Part shown: one piece after another, positions 22,513-34,520 of the stretch
How positions within the stretch are numbered: position 1 is the stretch's first letter
How the letters are laid out: each line of letters opens with the position of its first letter
DNA from: Onchidella celtica
Lineage: Eukaryota > Mollusca > Gastropoda > Systellommatophora > Onchidiidae
Direction: 5' to 3'
NCBI GenBank assembly: GCA_963931925.1
Contig: OZ007570.1
Coordinates: forward strand, 67,795,714 to 67,859,713
DNA length: 64,000 nt
Program-made: the position numbers and the translations under genes
Notes under the pieces: generated by a model
Seen by the model: the letters and a program-made list of their open reading frames with translations, nothing else
Databases searched by the model: none
Told to the model about the DNA's origin: nothing

Positions 22513-23689
22513 GGAGGGCCCTATCATACTAAGCCCGGCAAGCACAGTCACTGTTTATTCAGATGTCCATTTTGCTGGCAGCAACTACTGGCTGTGACGT
22601 TCCGGCCTCAGTAAGCAATTTCCTGAATATGAAACGCTTCCTGCCAGACTTCTTTGTCGTGAAGAGGGGGTGACCGCTGAGTAATGAAAGTAAGACAGCT
22701 TTGACGTAAAACAGATGTTGGCGAGCGATAAGGTAAAAAATCTTTATCTGTAATACAAAACGACCCTGGGCAAGTTGTTAGCGCCGGACTGAGGATAAAG
22801 GGGGAGTAACCCGCTGCCACCTGGGTGTCATGATTTGCTGGCCCGTTTAACGTATTATGTAACCAAAATAATGATCATCGTATTATAAAGGAAGTAAGAC
22901 TTCCAATGTAATCATGAAAGGCTTTTTAACAGCTGAACCTTAACTCATTCCCTACGATAACTTTTGCAGATGAGGACGAGAACTCTCAAGACCATCCAGT
23001 TTGAAATTTAGACGTAGTTCAAAGATGTCTTTTCTTCACTCAGTATAAACACCAGACATAATACATTAGACAATAAAGTAAAGGAAAATCAATGAACCAG
23101 GATGGGATTCAATATTTTGAGAAGTTGGCTTAGATATTACCGGAAAATTGTGCTGGAAAATTGGTGTCCACTCGAGCCGAATATTCGGCTTTCCGTAGCG
23201 AGTGAGTAACGAAAATTCTACAAAATAGCATATTCAGCATACAAAGATGTAAAGGTGTACGTGGGCATATTTAAAAAGCTCTTGAAGTTCGCTATATTTT
23301 TAATACTTTCGTTGATCTGAGTTGAACAGTCGAAAGTGTTCCGACATGAATCGAAAAGTGGGACCGGAAATTGCGTTCTATGCGTCTCTTGACATTGCCG
23401 GCCCAGAGTCAGCTTTATCATAATAATATGTGTGTATTCTGCAAGGAATAATTGTGGTGTAACAAAAAGATCTATTGGTACTTGCTTCGCATCCAAGTGC
23501 CGTTGTGAATGTGACATAGATCTAGATAACTATCCAGCTGGTCTTGGTATACAAGGAAATTTTGAAAGATTCATCTTGCCCAGGTCCGCTAGTTGAAATA
23601 ATGATATGAATATGAAGGGAAATAAATGTACTGTTTAATCAAGGATCACTTGATTATCTCCCCGTCTTTTCAAGGACGTTTTTTTTGTC
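22513..23689. other. No gene seen
   Basis: Unique-looking AT-rich sequence; no exon, repeat or RNA could be supported. Confidence 0.4.
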
Positions 23690-23905
23690 CAGTCTCAACC
23701 AGCTTCCCTACGAAAATACGATGAGTAGGATTGACGTCAAAATTGCATCTAGGAATAACGTTCTGCCTACGTAGAATCGCTGGTTCGACGTCAGTTTGAT
23801 GTAGGGAATCCGCCCCTATGGTCATCCTACCAACCTTACGGGAATCCTGTACAAATCTACTCTGGATTGAAGTAGAGACGCTGGCTAGAGTTGGTATTAC
23901 ACCCC
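23690..23905. repeat. Single-arm copy of the 'gatgtaggga / ccaaccttacgg' repeat
   Basis: It shares 'cgtcagtttgatgtaggga', 'cctaccaaccttacgg' and 'atcctgtacaaat' with the two inverted arms at 33905-34105 and 34375-34520, in the same orientation as the left arm. Confidence 0.55.
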
Positions 23906-24039
23906 CTGTAGATTGCTAGTTCCTACAACAGGAATCCAATACAGTTCAAGGGTCTTGCAGAATTTAAACCTTCAGAATAGTCTAGGACCCCGCCCCCAAC
24001 ACACACACACATGCGCGCGCACACATACACGCAGACTGT

Positions 24040-24180
24040 GGCTTGATGTCATTTGTATTTGTATATACTACTTTAATCCCATTTCGGAAATTTGACTTTG
24101 TGTCATTGCACCCAGTTACAATTGGAGCAGGCACGTCGTCGCCACAGTGCAGCGCCGGTCGGCGGTGGGTTTTTTGGGGG
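24040..24180 (+). repeat. Dispersed ~130-bp repeat, copy 1
   Basis: Matches the reverse complement of 29150-29300, including 'cacgtcgtcgccacagtgc' and 'agcgccggtcgg', ending in a poly(G) run. Confidence 0.6.
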
Positions 24181-24213
24181 GGGGGGGAGGGGGAGATGAG
24201 GGGGGAGGGAGGG

Positions 24214-24500
24214 ATGAATTTTATTTGATTTTGCCCCCGCAGCGGCCTGTTCGGCCTGCTCTTTTCGATTTCCAACTGACAAGGTATCTTTAACATGCGC
24301 AACGTGCGCACTGGCTCTCCGAATTTTTCGTCCTTATCCGAGAAGGCTAGGTACTCGATCCTATCCCCCCAATAGGTTCAGGGACACGAAAATATGAAAA
24401 AAAAATCCCAAACTTCCAACATGCCTGCACCGGCCGGGTTTTGAACCCGGAACCCTTGGCATGAGAGGCGGGCACCTTGCCTCTATACCACCTTGTCCAC
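24214..24500 (-). mobile_element. tRNA-derived SINE, minus strand
   Basis: Same family as 17910. On the minus strand the head has 'gttcaaaacccgg' (degraded B-box) and the body has the GATAAGGACGAAAAATTCGG and TTGGAAATCGAAAAGAGC segments. The 3' part is lost past 'aaaattct', abutting poly(G) and GGGA-rich sequence. Confidence 0.75.
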
Positions 24501-24985
24501 TATCATCCATTTGTCCTAAGTAGCTATTGTTTGGGGCGCGTACTATTTTGCATTATAAGGCATTAGTGAACAATGAACACAATTCAGTATTTTCTCTATT
24601 TGGCTTCCAAAAATTAGACGTACGCGCCCCTAACTACATTCTTATCCCACCTGTCCTAATCTCTTGCACCAGACTGCCAGAGAGAACATCTACTGTTGTA
24701 TAAACTAGCGTGTGGGAATGCTGGAAGATAACATCCCTAGGGGGCTGGCAACACGTGATCGTGTCAGCCCAAGCAGATTCCTGCGTCAGTGAAGTGATAA
24801 AAATTAATATCCTAGTTAATATTAACAAGATTTTCCCTTAGAGATTAGGTCGAAATTGCTATGTCAATGTAAGATCAGAATCTGAAACTATCTAAATCTC
24901 AGAGACGAGAAATTTGTCTTGGTACTACAGAAACAAGCAAGGATACAGCGTCAAGGGCACTGGGGCCAGAGCAGATCTCGATCTA
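24501..24985. other. No gene seen; contains MITE core motif
   Basis: At 24560-24610 there is a 'gaacaatgaacacaattc...tatttggctt' core shared with several MITEs in the window. Confidence 0.45.
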
Positions 24986-25008
24986 TCTATTTCTCTCTCT
25001 TTCTCCCA

Positions 25009-25042
<34 letters not shown>

Positions 25043-25341
25043 CCCTCCTTCTCTCTCTCTTTTCTCTCTCCTTTTCTCTCTCCTTCTTTGTCTCTCTCTC
25101 TGTCGTTCTATCTCTGTCTCTCTTTTTCTGTCNNNNNNNNNNNNNNNNNNNNNNNNNNNNNNNNNNNNNNNNNNNNNNNNNNNNNNNNNNNNNNNNNNNN
25201 NNNNNNNNNNNNNNNNNNNNNNNNNNNNNNNNNNNNNNNNNNNNNNNNNNNNNNNNNNNNNNNNNNNNNNNNNNNNNNNNNNNNNNNNNNNNNNNNNNNN
25301 NNNNNNNNNNNNNNNNNNNNNNNNNNNNNNNNTCTCTCTGC

Positions 25342-25376
<35 letters not shown>
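24986..25376. other. TC microsatellite with 200-N assembly gap
   Basis: N run from 25133 to 25332 (exactly 200), flanked on both sides by (TC)n. A fixed-size scaffold gap; true length unknown. Protein-like frames across it are artefacts. Confidence 0.95.
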
Positions 25377-25377
<1 letters not shown>

Positions 25378-25690
25378 CACCTTGCACTTCGACATTTCTA
25401 CCCGCAACCCCGCAATCGCGGACTATAAATACTCTGTTGACAGTGCTCAGCAGGAACTCTATAATGCCCTTATAGAAGCAGAGATAATAGGTAACACGAA
25501 AGTGTTTGAGATGCAAAGTGAACAAGCGATGAGAGCGATGAAAGAGGGTTAGACTTGAGAGACAGTTTACGGTAAAATCTGTCCTGGGTGAGAAGAAACT
25601 TGTGAAGTAAAGTAAACTGACTCTATTAACCCGTTTAAATGAAAAGTAAAGTATTTTTCAGTAATGTGGGAGTTTAAATTGTTCGTGAAC
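25377..25690 (+). other. Flank of gap; weak coding-like stretch
   Basis: From 25385 to the TAG at 25550-25552 one frame is open for about 55 codons (...SAQQELYNALIEAEIIGNTK...) with helix-like composition, but there is no start, clear acceptor or family match. I leave it uncalled as a gene. Confidence 0.25.
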
Positions 25691-26905
25691 CTAATTTGGA
25701 AGGCATTGTGAACCTAAACTGGATGACATTGTGAACCTAATTTGGAAGACATTGTGAACCTAATCTGGAGAACATTGTGAACCTAATCTGGAAGGCATTG
25801 TGAACCTAGTCTGGAAGGCATTGTGAACCTAATCTGGAAGGTATTGTGAACCTGATCTGGAAGGCACTGTGAACCTAATATGGAAGGCATTGTGAACCTA
25901 ATCTGGAAGGCATTGTGAACCTAATATGGAAGACATTGTGAACCTAATCTGGAAGACATTGTGAACCTAATCTGGAAGGCATTGTGAACCTAATCTGGAA
26001 GGCATTGTGAACCTAATCTGGAAGGCATTGTGAACCTAATCTGGAAGACATTGTGAACCTAATCTGGAAGGCATTGTGAACCTAATCTGGAAGACATTGT
26101 GAACCTAATCTGGAAGACATTGTGAACCTAATCTGGAAGACATTGTGAACCTAATCTGGAAGGCATTGTGAACCTAATCTGGAAGACATTGTGAACCTAA
26201 TCTGGAAGACATTGTGAACCTAATCTGGAAGACATTGTGAACCTAATCTGGAAGACATTTTGAACCTAATCTGGAAGACATTGTGAACCTAATCTGGAAG
26301 ACATTGTGAACCTAATCTGGAAGGCACTGTGAACCTAATCTGGAAGGCACTGTGAACCTAATATGGAAGGCATTGTGAACCTAATCTGGAAGGCATTGTG
26401 AACCTAATCTGGAAGGTATTGTGAACCTAATCTGGAAGACATTGTGAACCTAATCTGGAAGACATTGTGAACCTGATCTGGAAGGCACTGTGAACCTAAT
26501 CTGGAAGACATTGTGAACCTAATCTGGAAGACATTGTGAACCTGATCTGGAAGGCACTGTGAACCTAATCTGGAAGGCATTGTGAACCTAATCTGGAAGG
26601 CATTGTGAACCTAATCTGGAAGGTATTGTGAACCTAATCTGGAAGGCATTGTGAACCTAATCTGGAAGACATTTTGAACCTAATCTGGAAGACATTGTGA
26701 ACCTAATCTGGAAGACATTGTGAACCTAATCTGGAAGACATTGTGAACCTAATCTGGAAGGCATTGTGAACCTAATCTGGAAGACATTTTGAACCTAATC
26801 TGGAAGGCATTGTGAACCTAATCTGGAAGGCATTGTGAACCTAATCTGGAAGGTATTGTGAACCTAATCTGGAAGGCATTGTGAACCTAATCTGGAGAAC
26901 ATTTC
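25691..26905 (+). repeat. 23-bp minisatellite, ~53 copies
   Basis: Consensus ctaatctggaagrcattgtg + aac. Variation is concentrated at the ggc/gac/ggt position, with rarer 'ctgatctgg...cactg' and 'attttg' variants. First and last units share the divergent 'ctggagaacatt' form. The period is not a multiple of three and includes TAA, so it is non-coding. Confidence 0.97.
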
Positions 26906-27328
26906 TATTCCACGTCACTTATTACTTTTTGTTGTTTTTGTTGTTTTTAAAGTGGAATTGTAGACGTGTAGACAATATTCATGCAGTATTTTTTAATTTC
27001 GTTGAACATTTTATCTTTAAATATTTATAGAATTTCATTCTTGAAATGAAATCAAAAAAATATTGCATAAATTGTTTTTAACATTTCCACCTGTGACCCG
27101 TCTTCTAAGATTAAAAAGATGTTTTATCAATTTCTGGGACACCTTGAGCTGAAACACCTGGTCTTGACTGGACACTTTCAGATTCAACAGTTCAACAGAA
27201 GCTACGCTGATTAGCAGAAAGTGTGGGCGAAGTGGCGGCTTGTTGTAATCACAAAATGACAGAAATGTTCAGGACCGAAGGGCAGGTCTCCCAAGTCTCA
27301 GGGCTTTCTGCCCTCTAACTGAATCAGA
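26906..27328. other. No gene seen
   Basis: AT-rich flank of the minisatellite. Confidence 0.4.
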
Positions 27329-27420
27329 ACCAGGGCCGGATGAAGACTGTTAGAGGTCCTAAGTACTTAAAAAATGTTGGTGCCTCATCCCACCCCCACC
27401 CCCACCCCCCCCCCCCCTTG
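27329..27420 (+). repeat. hAT-like repeat end (CAGGGCCGGATGAAGAC)
   Basis: Begins with a CAGGGC terminus and continues 'tgttagaggtcctaagtactta', similar to the reverse complement of 22450-22512. Followed by a poly(C) run. Only one end recognised. Confidence 0.45.
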
Positions 27421-28703
27421 ATGCCTTGAGCACGCACTTATTTTGCTTAATAGTTAATCTAGCCGTGGTCAGGCCTGGCTCTCATCAGGGTTGCTCGGTC
27501 ATTTTGGTGTGGAACCAATACACTTTTATCGGCACTGGACTTTTTTTTCTTTTCCCTTTCAAATTGAGGGCCAGGAAAGTAAGCTTACAATCGGAAGATA
27601 AAGATTTCCTCACCTAGGACCATACGAACCTTTTCAATTCTAATACAAAACAGCGTTGTTTGACGTACAAGTGGTGATCTCCTGTGACATATTTTAACTG
27701 ATTGTAACGCATTAAATCAAAATAATAATTATATAATCTTAATTATGTAAATTTAGCTACTTGTCCTAGATTTTTCAGGTGACCTGTTTGAGGGGGGTGT
27801 CGTTTTGTACAGGTTCAGCGACTTTCTATAGCCGTGTGAGATGTGTAGTTAGCATCTTGTGGGTGTAAAAACTATAAATTTTCGACCGGGAAAGTGGCCG
27901 GAAGAAAGGAGGGTGACAATCGGTTTTTGGGCAGAGTAGATGGCGGATGGCAGTACTCACAAAAGGACTAGACTTATCTTAACGGTGGTCACACAGTTCC
28001 TACTAACCATCCCTTGCTGGGGTAAACTTTAATTTCTTGTTGCAGGTGCAGGTTACACAGAAGGCCGTAAACTTGGTTAAACGAAAACCCTGGCGGAGGT
28101 AATCTCAGGGGAATTGTTCACTTTTGTTTGTCTCAAGAGAGCCTCTTCCGTAATGTGTCGCGTGTTTTTTCTTGGAGGTAAATTTAAGGTCATGATATTA
28201 AACAGGCCACCATTCTAATCCAACTGAACTCGAGCGCGACTCCAACACTGTGTACACGGCATAGAAGGAGAAAAAGGGGTTAATTAGACAGAAACGTACT
28301 CCTGAAGACGAAGAAGGAAGATGGCAAGGAGAAAGGAGGAAAATTAACCAGTGGAAGGATCGGAGAATAAGATGGGGAAACATGAGGAGGAAGACAGAGA
28401 AAAGAAAGAAGAAAAAAGATATAGGTCAGTGCGTGTGAGTGGTCGCCCCTGACATCAACCACCTGTGTGTGTTACACAGGCAGAAGTTGTTTTAATTGCA
28501 CCGATAAGACCCGCTGGTGCGCACATGTTTAGTGAACATTCCTGAGCTGGCAGCGCTGGGGAGGGCTAAGGTTAATGATTCTATAAATAGTTTAAACATT
28601 ATTTTTGTGGGTGCCCCCTACACGTCAATGCTGGCTGCCACCTGCCAGTTAGCAGAGAGTATACTATATAATATATATATAGAGAGAGAGAGAGGGTTCA
28701 CTA
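27421..28703. other. No gene seen
   Basis: No exon supported. An AT dinucleotide run and (AG)n occur at 28665-28695 just before the next repeat. Confidence 0.4.
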
Positions 28704-28986
28704 TTGGTCAATTTGCACTGAGAGACACGGGAGGCTCTGCGAAACCACTGTTAGCATGGAGCGGAAAGTAGGTCGCTGCGGTAAACAATATCCCTTTGTC
28801 CATTTCCACGGAGCGTAAGAGCTTACATACGGTTCTAAATAGTTTCAATCAGCCCAAAAATATGAACAAACCACAGTAAACAGATATGCACAATATCATT
28901 GGTGAAGGCGGTCTCTTTCAATTCTTCAATTTCTTGTTTACCGCAACGACCTAGTTTCGCGATTTGGCGGAAGTGAGATCTCTCTA
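28704..28986 (+). repeat. Dispersed repeat with internal inverted arms, copy 2
   Basis: Second copy of the 20967-21238 unit, same strand, with a short 'ttcaattcttcaatttctt' duplication inside. Confidence 0.65.
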
Positions 28987-29059
28987 TACGTCAGTTAGTG
29001 GACGCCTAGTCGGTCTTTTTGACATACAAAAAAAAAGTGGTTAGGGGGGTGTAGACTGA

Positions 29060-29300
29060 TTACAAAGCCAAATAGAGAAAATAATAATTAAGTTGTCTTC
29101 ACTATTCAGCAATATGGCTTATAATGTAAAATTTATCCCTATCACTCCCCCCCCCCCCCACAAATAAAAACCCAGCCGACCGGCGCTGCACTGTGGCGAC
29201 GACGTGTCTGCTACAGTTGTATCTGGGCTGCAATGACACAAAGCAAATTTCGCAGCTGGTATTCAAGAAGTATACAAAATACAAAAATACAAACAAAAAA
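29060..29300 (-). repeat. Dispersed repeats: MITE core motif and ~130-bp repeat copy 2
   Basis: 29062-29110 carries the inverted 'agccaaatagagaaaat...ttcactattcagc' core, and 29150-29300 is the inverted copy of 24040-24180. Confidence 0.55.
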
Positions 29301-32300
29301 TACCGACCGGCTCCTCACAACAGCCCCACACAAAATGATGTGTTTGTCTGCGTGTTGGTTAGTGTGCATGTTGAGTGTATAAACTTTTGTTCAGTTGATC
29401 GGAAAGTAGATTTTTCCTTGTTGTTATTGTTGTTATTACGGTACTGTTATTGTTTGAGGATCATGTCATTACTGTTATTGTTTACAACTGTTATCCAAAT
29501 CCATTAATGCCAAGACTTTGTTCATTCCTTCTCCAATTCTTTCTTCCCCGCTCTGTCTCTCCTGACCATACTCTCTCTCTCTCTCTCAAACATTTGCCCA
29601 CCTCCCATCTTTTCCTTTGTTCCTTCTTCTATTCGTCCTCCTTTACTCATTGGTTTTTTTTTCCTCTTTCTCCCTCTCTTTCTCCTCCTTCCTCATTCCT
29701 CTTCCATTCCTCCCTTACTCTACCTTTTCTCCCTCCCTCTCTGTTTCCCAACTCTCCCCAACTCTCCATTTATTAAAATATTTTATTTACATGTATTTAT
29801 TTGACAGAAATAACATGCTCAATGAAATTTCCATTTCGCATTCCTCCCCGACCATATTAAATATATCTCCAGCTTCCTCTCTCTCTCCCTGCATCCCCTC
29901 TTTTCTTCCCTCTCCGTTCCCCATACACGCACACACATACACACAAAAAAACCCAACTCCCGAAGAGGAACTAGAATGTTCCACCCAACACTTTAAGTTT
30001 CTGACGTCCGTTTCTGTGATAACCATCTCACGGGGAAACAACTCTGTAAATTACTTAATATGATATAATAGTTGGTTATTTCCCTTGTTTGACAGACTGG
30101 TGATCTCAATGATTTATTTTTCTTCCTTCTTTGTTTATAGGGGACATTGTGTCTGTCAAGAATCAGAGATAAGGAAATAAATATGCTCGTTTCTATTGAA
30201 ATTTCAGTTCGAGAATCTACTTTATTGTAGAACTAATATAAGAAAGTAGGTCAGGGAAATCGGACCAGGGTTTTACACGTCTGGAGGGCTAAAATCATCG
30301 TCACTGTCTATTCATGGATCAATGTTTAGGGGCCGTTTGACAATAATGAGAGAGAGAGGGAGAGGATGGAGGAGGTTGGGGGGGGGGAGACAGATGGAGA
30401 GAAAGAGAAGGGGAGGGAGGAGAGAGAGGAACAAGGAGATGGGGATGAGTGAGAGAGATGGAGAGAGACTCCGAGGAGAGGGGAGAGAGAGAGAAAGGGA
30501 GGGAGAGAGAGAAAGATCACTAAACTTGTTATGTGCAAAATCATTCCCAACTGTCCATGATATGAGGTATAAAGACAACTTCTGACCCACCAGTTTATGT
30601 TAACAGTCATATGACTGAGCGCTGACACCGGACTTTGAGACACAAAATATTGCAAGAGATCAGAAAGTGTATTGTGGTCATGATCACTTCACTAAGCAGC
30701 GCTAATGGACCGCACATCACTGACAGATACTAAATACTGGATGAAGCCTCATGAATGTCGTAAAACACCTGCATAAGTAGATAATGGCTTAAGATCAAAG
30801 GCTTTGTGATGTCACAAAACTATCAAAGATGAGAGAAGAATGTGTGGTTTGTTAAGAGAGACAAGTTCTATAAGCCCACACTTGCAATGGGAGAAACCAG
30901 AGGGCTAAAAAGAATATAATCCAGCTGTACGGGGGCCGTTCACAAAGTACATGAGCTTGAATTTTGCACATTTCTGATTCCAACCCCACTCCCGATCCAC
31001 ATGTACACCTGGCTTCATACCCCCCCCCCCCCCTTGGGAATATCCATGATAAAAACCTTGATAAGTGAAAACGTGACATTCATTTTGTACGGAGTATCTA
31101 ACTGTTCCATTACATATATAGCCTATAGGCGATTTTAACAGCAACAGCTTTTTTTTTAGAGGGGGGGGGGGGGGTTGTTGAAAAAAAAAGTTAATGAAAA
31201 CAAATTTTTAGATTTTTTACCATAATTTAAAAGGTTATATCGTCAGGTATTTTCCATATAGCTGAATGTCATTAATTTTTTTTTGCCTATTCGAGATGTG
31301 ACGAGTGAAAGTTTGGAGAGCTGTGTAAAATCAAGGTTTTGTTCAATACGCTTCAAAATCGAAACGCACAAAAATTTCCTCGCAAAATACACCCAAACGG
31401 CACATATACATGATAAAATTAAGAGTGAGAGACCCACTTTCATGACAAAACCTCAAAATTGGCAAAATATCACAAACAATGATATGGCAAATACCCCTCG
31501 AAATATGTTTCTTTTTATTTGTTGCTAAACTTATAGTAAGGAATACTAATTTTTTTCCTTTCTGCTGTATTTCAACACTGCCAGCTGAACTATGGAATAC
31601 CAAGTGTGGGCGGCGTATGCAAAGTGTCAATTATATCCTGGCTCACATGTGTATTTGATTGATGAGTGATAGAATGCATGTATTTTAAAACATTGACAAG
31701 CCTGTGTTCCTTAATCCGCAGGGTGACAGTTTGGACGCGATTTTCTGTGTCCATACAAATTGTGATTACTTTCGTTTCAATCAATCCAAATGTTCGACTG
31801 TTGTTAAGATGTAGCTGACTATAAATTACATGTATTGTCATAAGGCGGTTGGTAAGTTGACGTACCGTTCTACATAGAAAGCTATGGCTGAACAGTGAAC
31901 ATGTCTCAGGTTTCTCTCGATTTGGCTTTATAATTAGACTATGTGCCTCCCCAAAGAACATTCTTGTCATAGACTGCAAATGAGACCTCAAAGACAGGAT
32001 GACAATGTTAGTGCAAGAGAGAAACAAAAGGATCAATGGTACAAGCACAACATCCTTGTTTGTCTATTGTCAAACTGTTTATACGACTCGATGTCTTCAT
32101 TTATCTGGTGTCAAATAACCTGCTTTGTTCATTTATTCATAATTGGACAGAAGCAAGTGTCGTACACTGAAGTGAGAGGATGATGGATTTAGCATCAAGC
32201 TACAGCCTGTTTCCTACACACATAAATATCCCTTGGACATCTGGACACATGTCTTCAACGCGCTGGTCAGTGGAATTTTAAAGTTCAAGGGGCAAAGGCA

Positions 32301-32387
32301 AGGTCCCGTCATGCTTAGCTAAATAACGACCTGGTGGGTTTCAGTGTTTAATTCATGTTCAAGACTCGTTGTTGTTGTTGTTGTTTT
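29301..32387. other. No host gene seen; low-complexity patches and one MITE core
   Basis: CT-rich sequence at 29540-29760 and 29870-29930, GA-rich at 30345-30515, poly(C) at 31020-31034 and poly(G) at 31160-31174. A core motif 'ggctgaacagtgaacatg...gatttggctttata' is at 31889-31935. Confidence 0.45.
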
Positions 32388-32517
32388 TTCTTCCTCATGA
32401 CCACCGTCCAAGTGAACCCCCTCCCCCCCCCCCATCCAAGTGAACCCCCTCCCCCCCCCGCCCCCCCGTCCAAGTGAACCCCCCCCCCCCCCGTTCAAGG
32501 TGGTCATGAGGAAGAAA
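32388..32517. repeat. Small foldback enclosing a C-rich minisatellite
   Basis: 'cttcctcatgaccacc' at 32389 is mirrored by 'ggtggtcatgaggaag' at ~32500. Between them 'gtccaagtgaacccc' repeats about four times with poly(C) spacers. Confidence 0.6.
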
Positions 32518-32949
32518 GGCTAAAGTGTGAAAATGTGGCTGGATGGGTGATGAATGGCTGGATGGTCAGGGACGGAGGGAGGCCGGTATACAGAGGTCAT
32601 TCACTCAGAAGAAAGCTTGGCAGCTCTGAAGGATATTTGGGTGTGGAGTACGGGTGGGGTGGGGAGCCTAATACATATATAATTTAAGAGTAAGGTCAAT
32701 GACAAACTTTGATCCCTGTTTAAACAGTCGAGTAGAACGTTGTAATCTTGATCACAAAAAATGGCTAGGAAATGAAAACTGGAAGATATTTATTTTGATT
32801 GCAGTGACGTCAACATTTGAAATTAGAAAAAAAACCAAAAAAAAATTAAGTTGTTCTAGGCGCTGGCTCCGCCCATTTTGACCTGCTGACAGTTGGATAG
32901 TGACGTCATGACACTGAGTTGCAGTGAGTCCAACTAGTTGGCTGGTGTG

Positions 32950-33363
32950 CCAGATCTCATGGAAACTATAAGATGAGACACTGTCTTCTTCGCACCACTA
33001 AAAAAACCGTGCACACAATTTGCGCGCTGATCGGGGCCGGGGCCCATGGCGCATAGTATGAAAAGAATGCTTGATATAATGGTAAATTTATGATGCAAAA
33101 TTGTGACAGTGCTACTGCGACAAAAAAAAAGAAAGAATAGCCAGTTTTCTCACAGCGACTGAGGTTATAATTCCACAATAAGTGACGTCAATCAAAGCCT
33201 ATAGCGATAGCTGAACAGTGAACAAAATTCAATATTTTCCTATTTGGCTTTGTAAAGTATGGCATTTTTCATGACTTCTGGGCATTTGCCGCTAGGTGGC
33301 CGTGCGAAATCTGTGCACGCTAAAAGCACTAGGTGTCTTATCTTATCAACTGTAGCATCTTTG
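32950..33363 (+). mobile_element. MITE family A, copy 1
   Basis: About 410 bp shared with 42588-43004 (inverted) and 45503-45911 (direct): conserved blocks 'cacaatttgcgcgctgatc', 'ggcgcatagtatgaaaaga', 'cacaataagtgacgtcaat', 'gctgaacagtgaacaaaatt', 'gctaggtgg'. Ends resemble AAAGATACTAGAA...GATAAGAT inverted repeats. No coding capacity. Confidence 0.75.
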
Positions 33364-33904
33364 ATGACATCACAATCGAAGTACCAAAAAGCACGATCAA
33401 AAATAGGCTTGTGTGTGCCTACGGTTCAAAAATAGCATTAGATACGGCAATATAATTTCAAACAACTACATAATACAGTGTTATTCATCCTCCCAGATGC
33501 TGGCGGTCACATTAAAAAATGCACACGCTGTCTTCCTATTGTGTTTGCCTCAGTTTCAACCACATGAAACGAAACAAATCTGCCGTAAAAACAATTTGAA
33601 TGGACGACAAAAAGGTGCGAAGCCGTGGGGATTTATAGTAATTGCCATTAAAACAGTGGAGGATTAGACTATAGCGCAGGCGGTGTATTTGACTGGAAAG
33701 GCCCAAGCTAAGATGGTCGCTGGATCGAAAATGTAAAAGTGCAACTGGTGTAGAGAGACTTGATAGTTTAATTTGGTTGGCAAGTCAAATGGTTCCAGGC
33801 TCTGAAAGCTACAGAAAGTTGACTCTGTTTTAAGTTATTTTATATTCTATAAGCATGGTTAACCCTTGGATGGACAGGGAAGCTCTGGTGTAAGCGGTAT
33901 CCCA
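33364..33904. other. No gene seen
   Basis: Unremarkable AT-rich sequence. Confidence 0.4.
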
Positions 33905-34520
33905 GACAACAATCATGTAGAAATCCCAATGTGTGGGACTGGCATCAAATTTGCACATGGGAATTATAAGGTTCCTATGAAGATCCGCTGGTTACGGCGT
34001 CAGTTTGATGTAGGGAACTTTGTCTGACATTAATCCTACCAATCTTACGGAAATCCTATACAAATTTTGGTCGGATTGGCGTAGGGATGCTGGCTGGGAT
34101 GCTACAATCTTAGTTGTTGTATGTGTTTGAAGGTGTTATGAAATGACGATAGTATGGATGACTTACCTCCCCCCCTTCCCTCCCTTCCCCCCCCCCATCC
34201 CACCCCCCCCCCCCCCATCCCACCGATCAAAGTTTGCGCTAAACACAGTGGTCTATGCTTGTTCATTCCAGATTGGGAATTAATCAGCAATTTTTTTGAT
34301 TTCCTTAAACATCAAAATGAGAATGTCTTTCTGTATGTTTATCCACAGTACAACAATAATTTGTGAAAGCTGAACAGCCGGCATACTCACGTCAATCCGA
34401 CGTAGATTTGCATAGGATTTCTGTAAGGTTGGTAGGATTACCCTGGCGACGAGTTCCCTGCATCTACCCAACGACAGCGTAGAGATCTGCGTATGAAAGA
34501 CGTCATTCCTATGTGCAGGC
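33905..34520. repeat. Foldback element with inverted arms, split by the LTR retrotransposon
   Basis: Left arm 33905-34105 and right arm 34375-34520 are inverted copies (gatgtagggaact / cctaccaatcttacgg / atcctatacaaat against their reverse complements), around a C-rich loop (34165-34220). The right arm resumes at 42424-42480 beyond the LTR retrotransposon, so the element pre-dates that insertion. Confidence 0.65.

Noticed and set aside
24914..25552. Reading frames across the N gap
   Set aside because: Frames pass through 200 N and TC repeats; not evidence of a protein.
25691..26905. CRISPR-like array
   Set aside because: Units are head-to-tail 23-mers with no unique spacers, in a eukaryotic context; a minisatellite.
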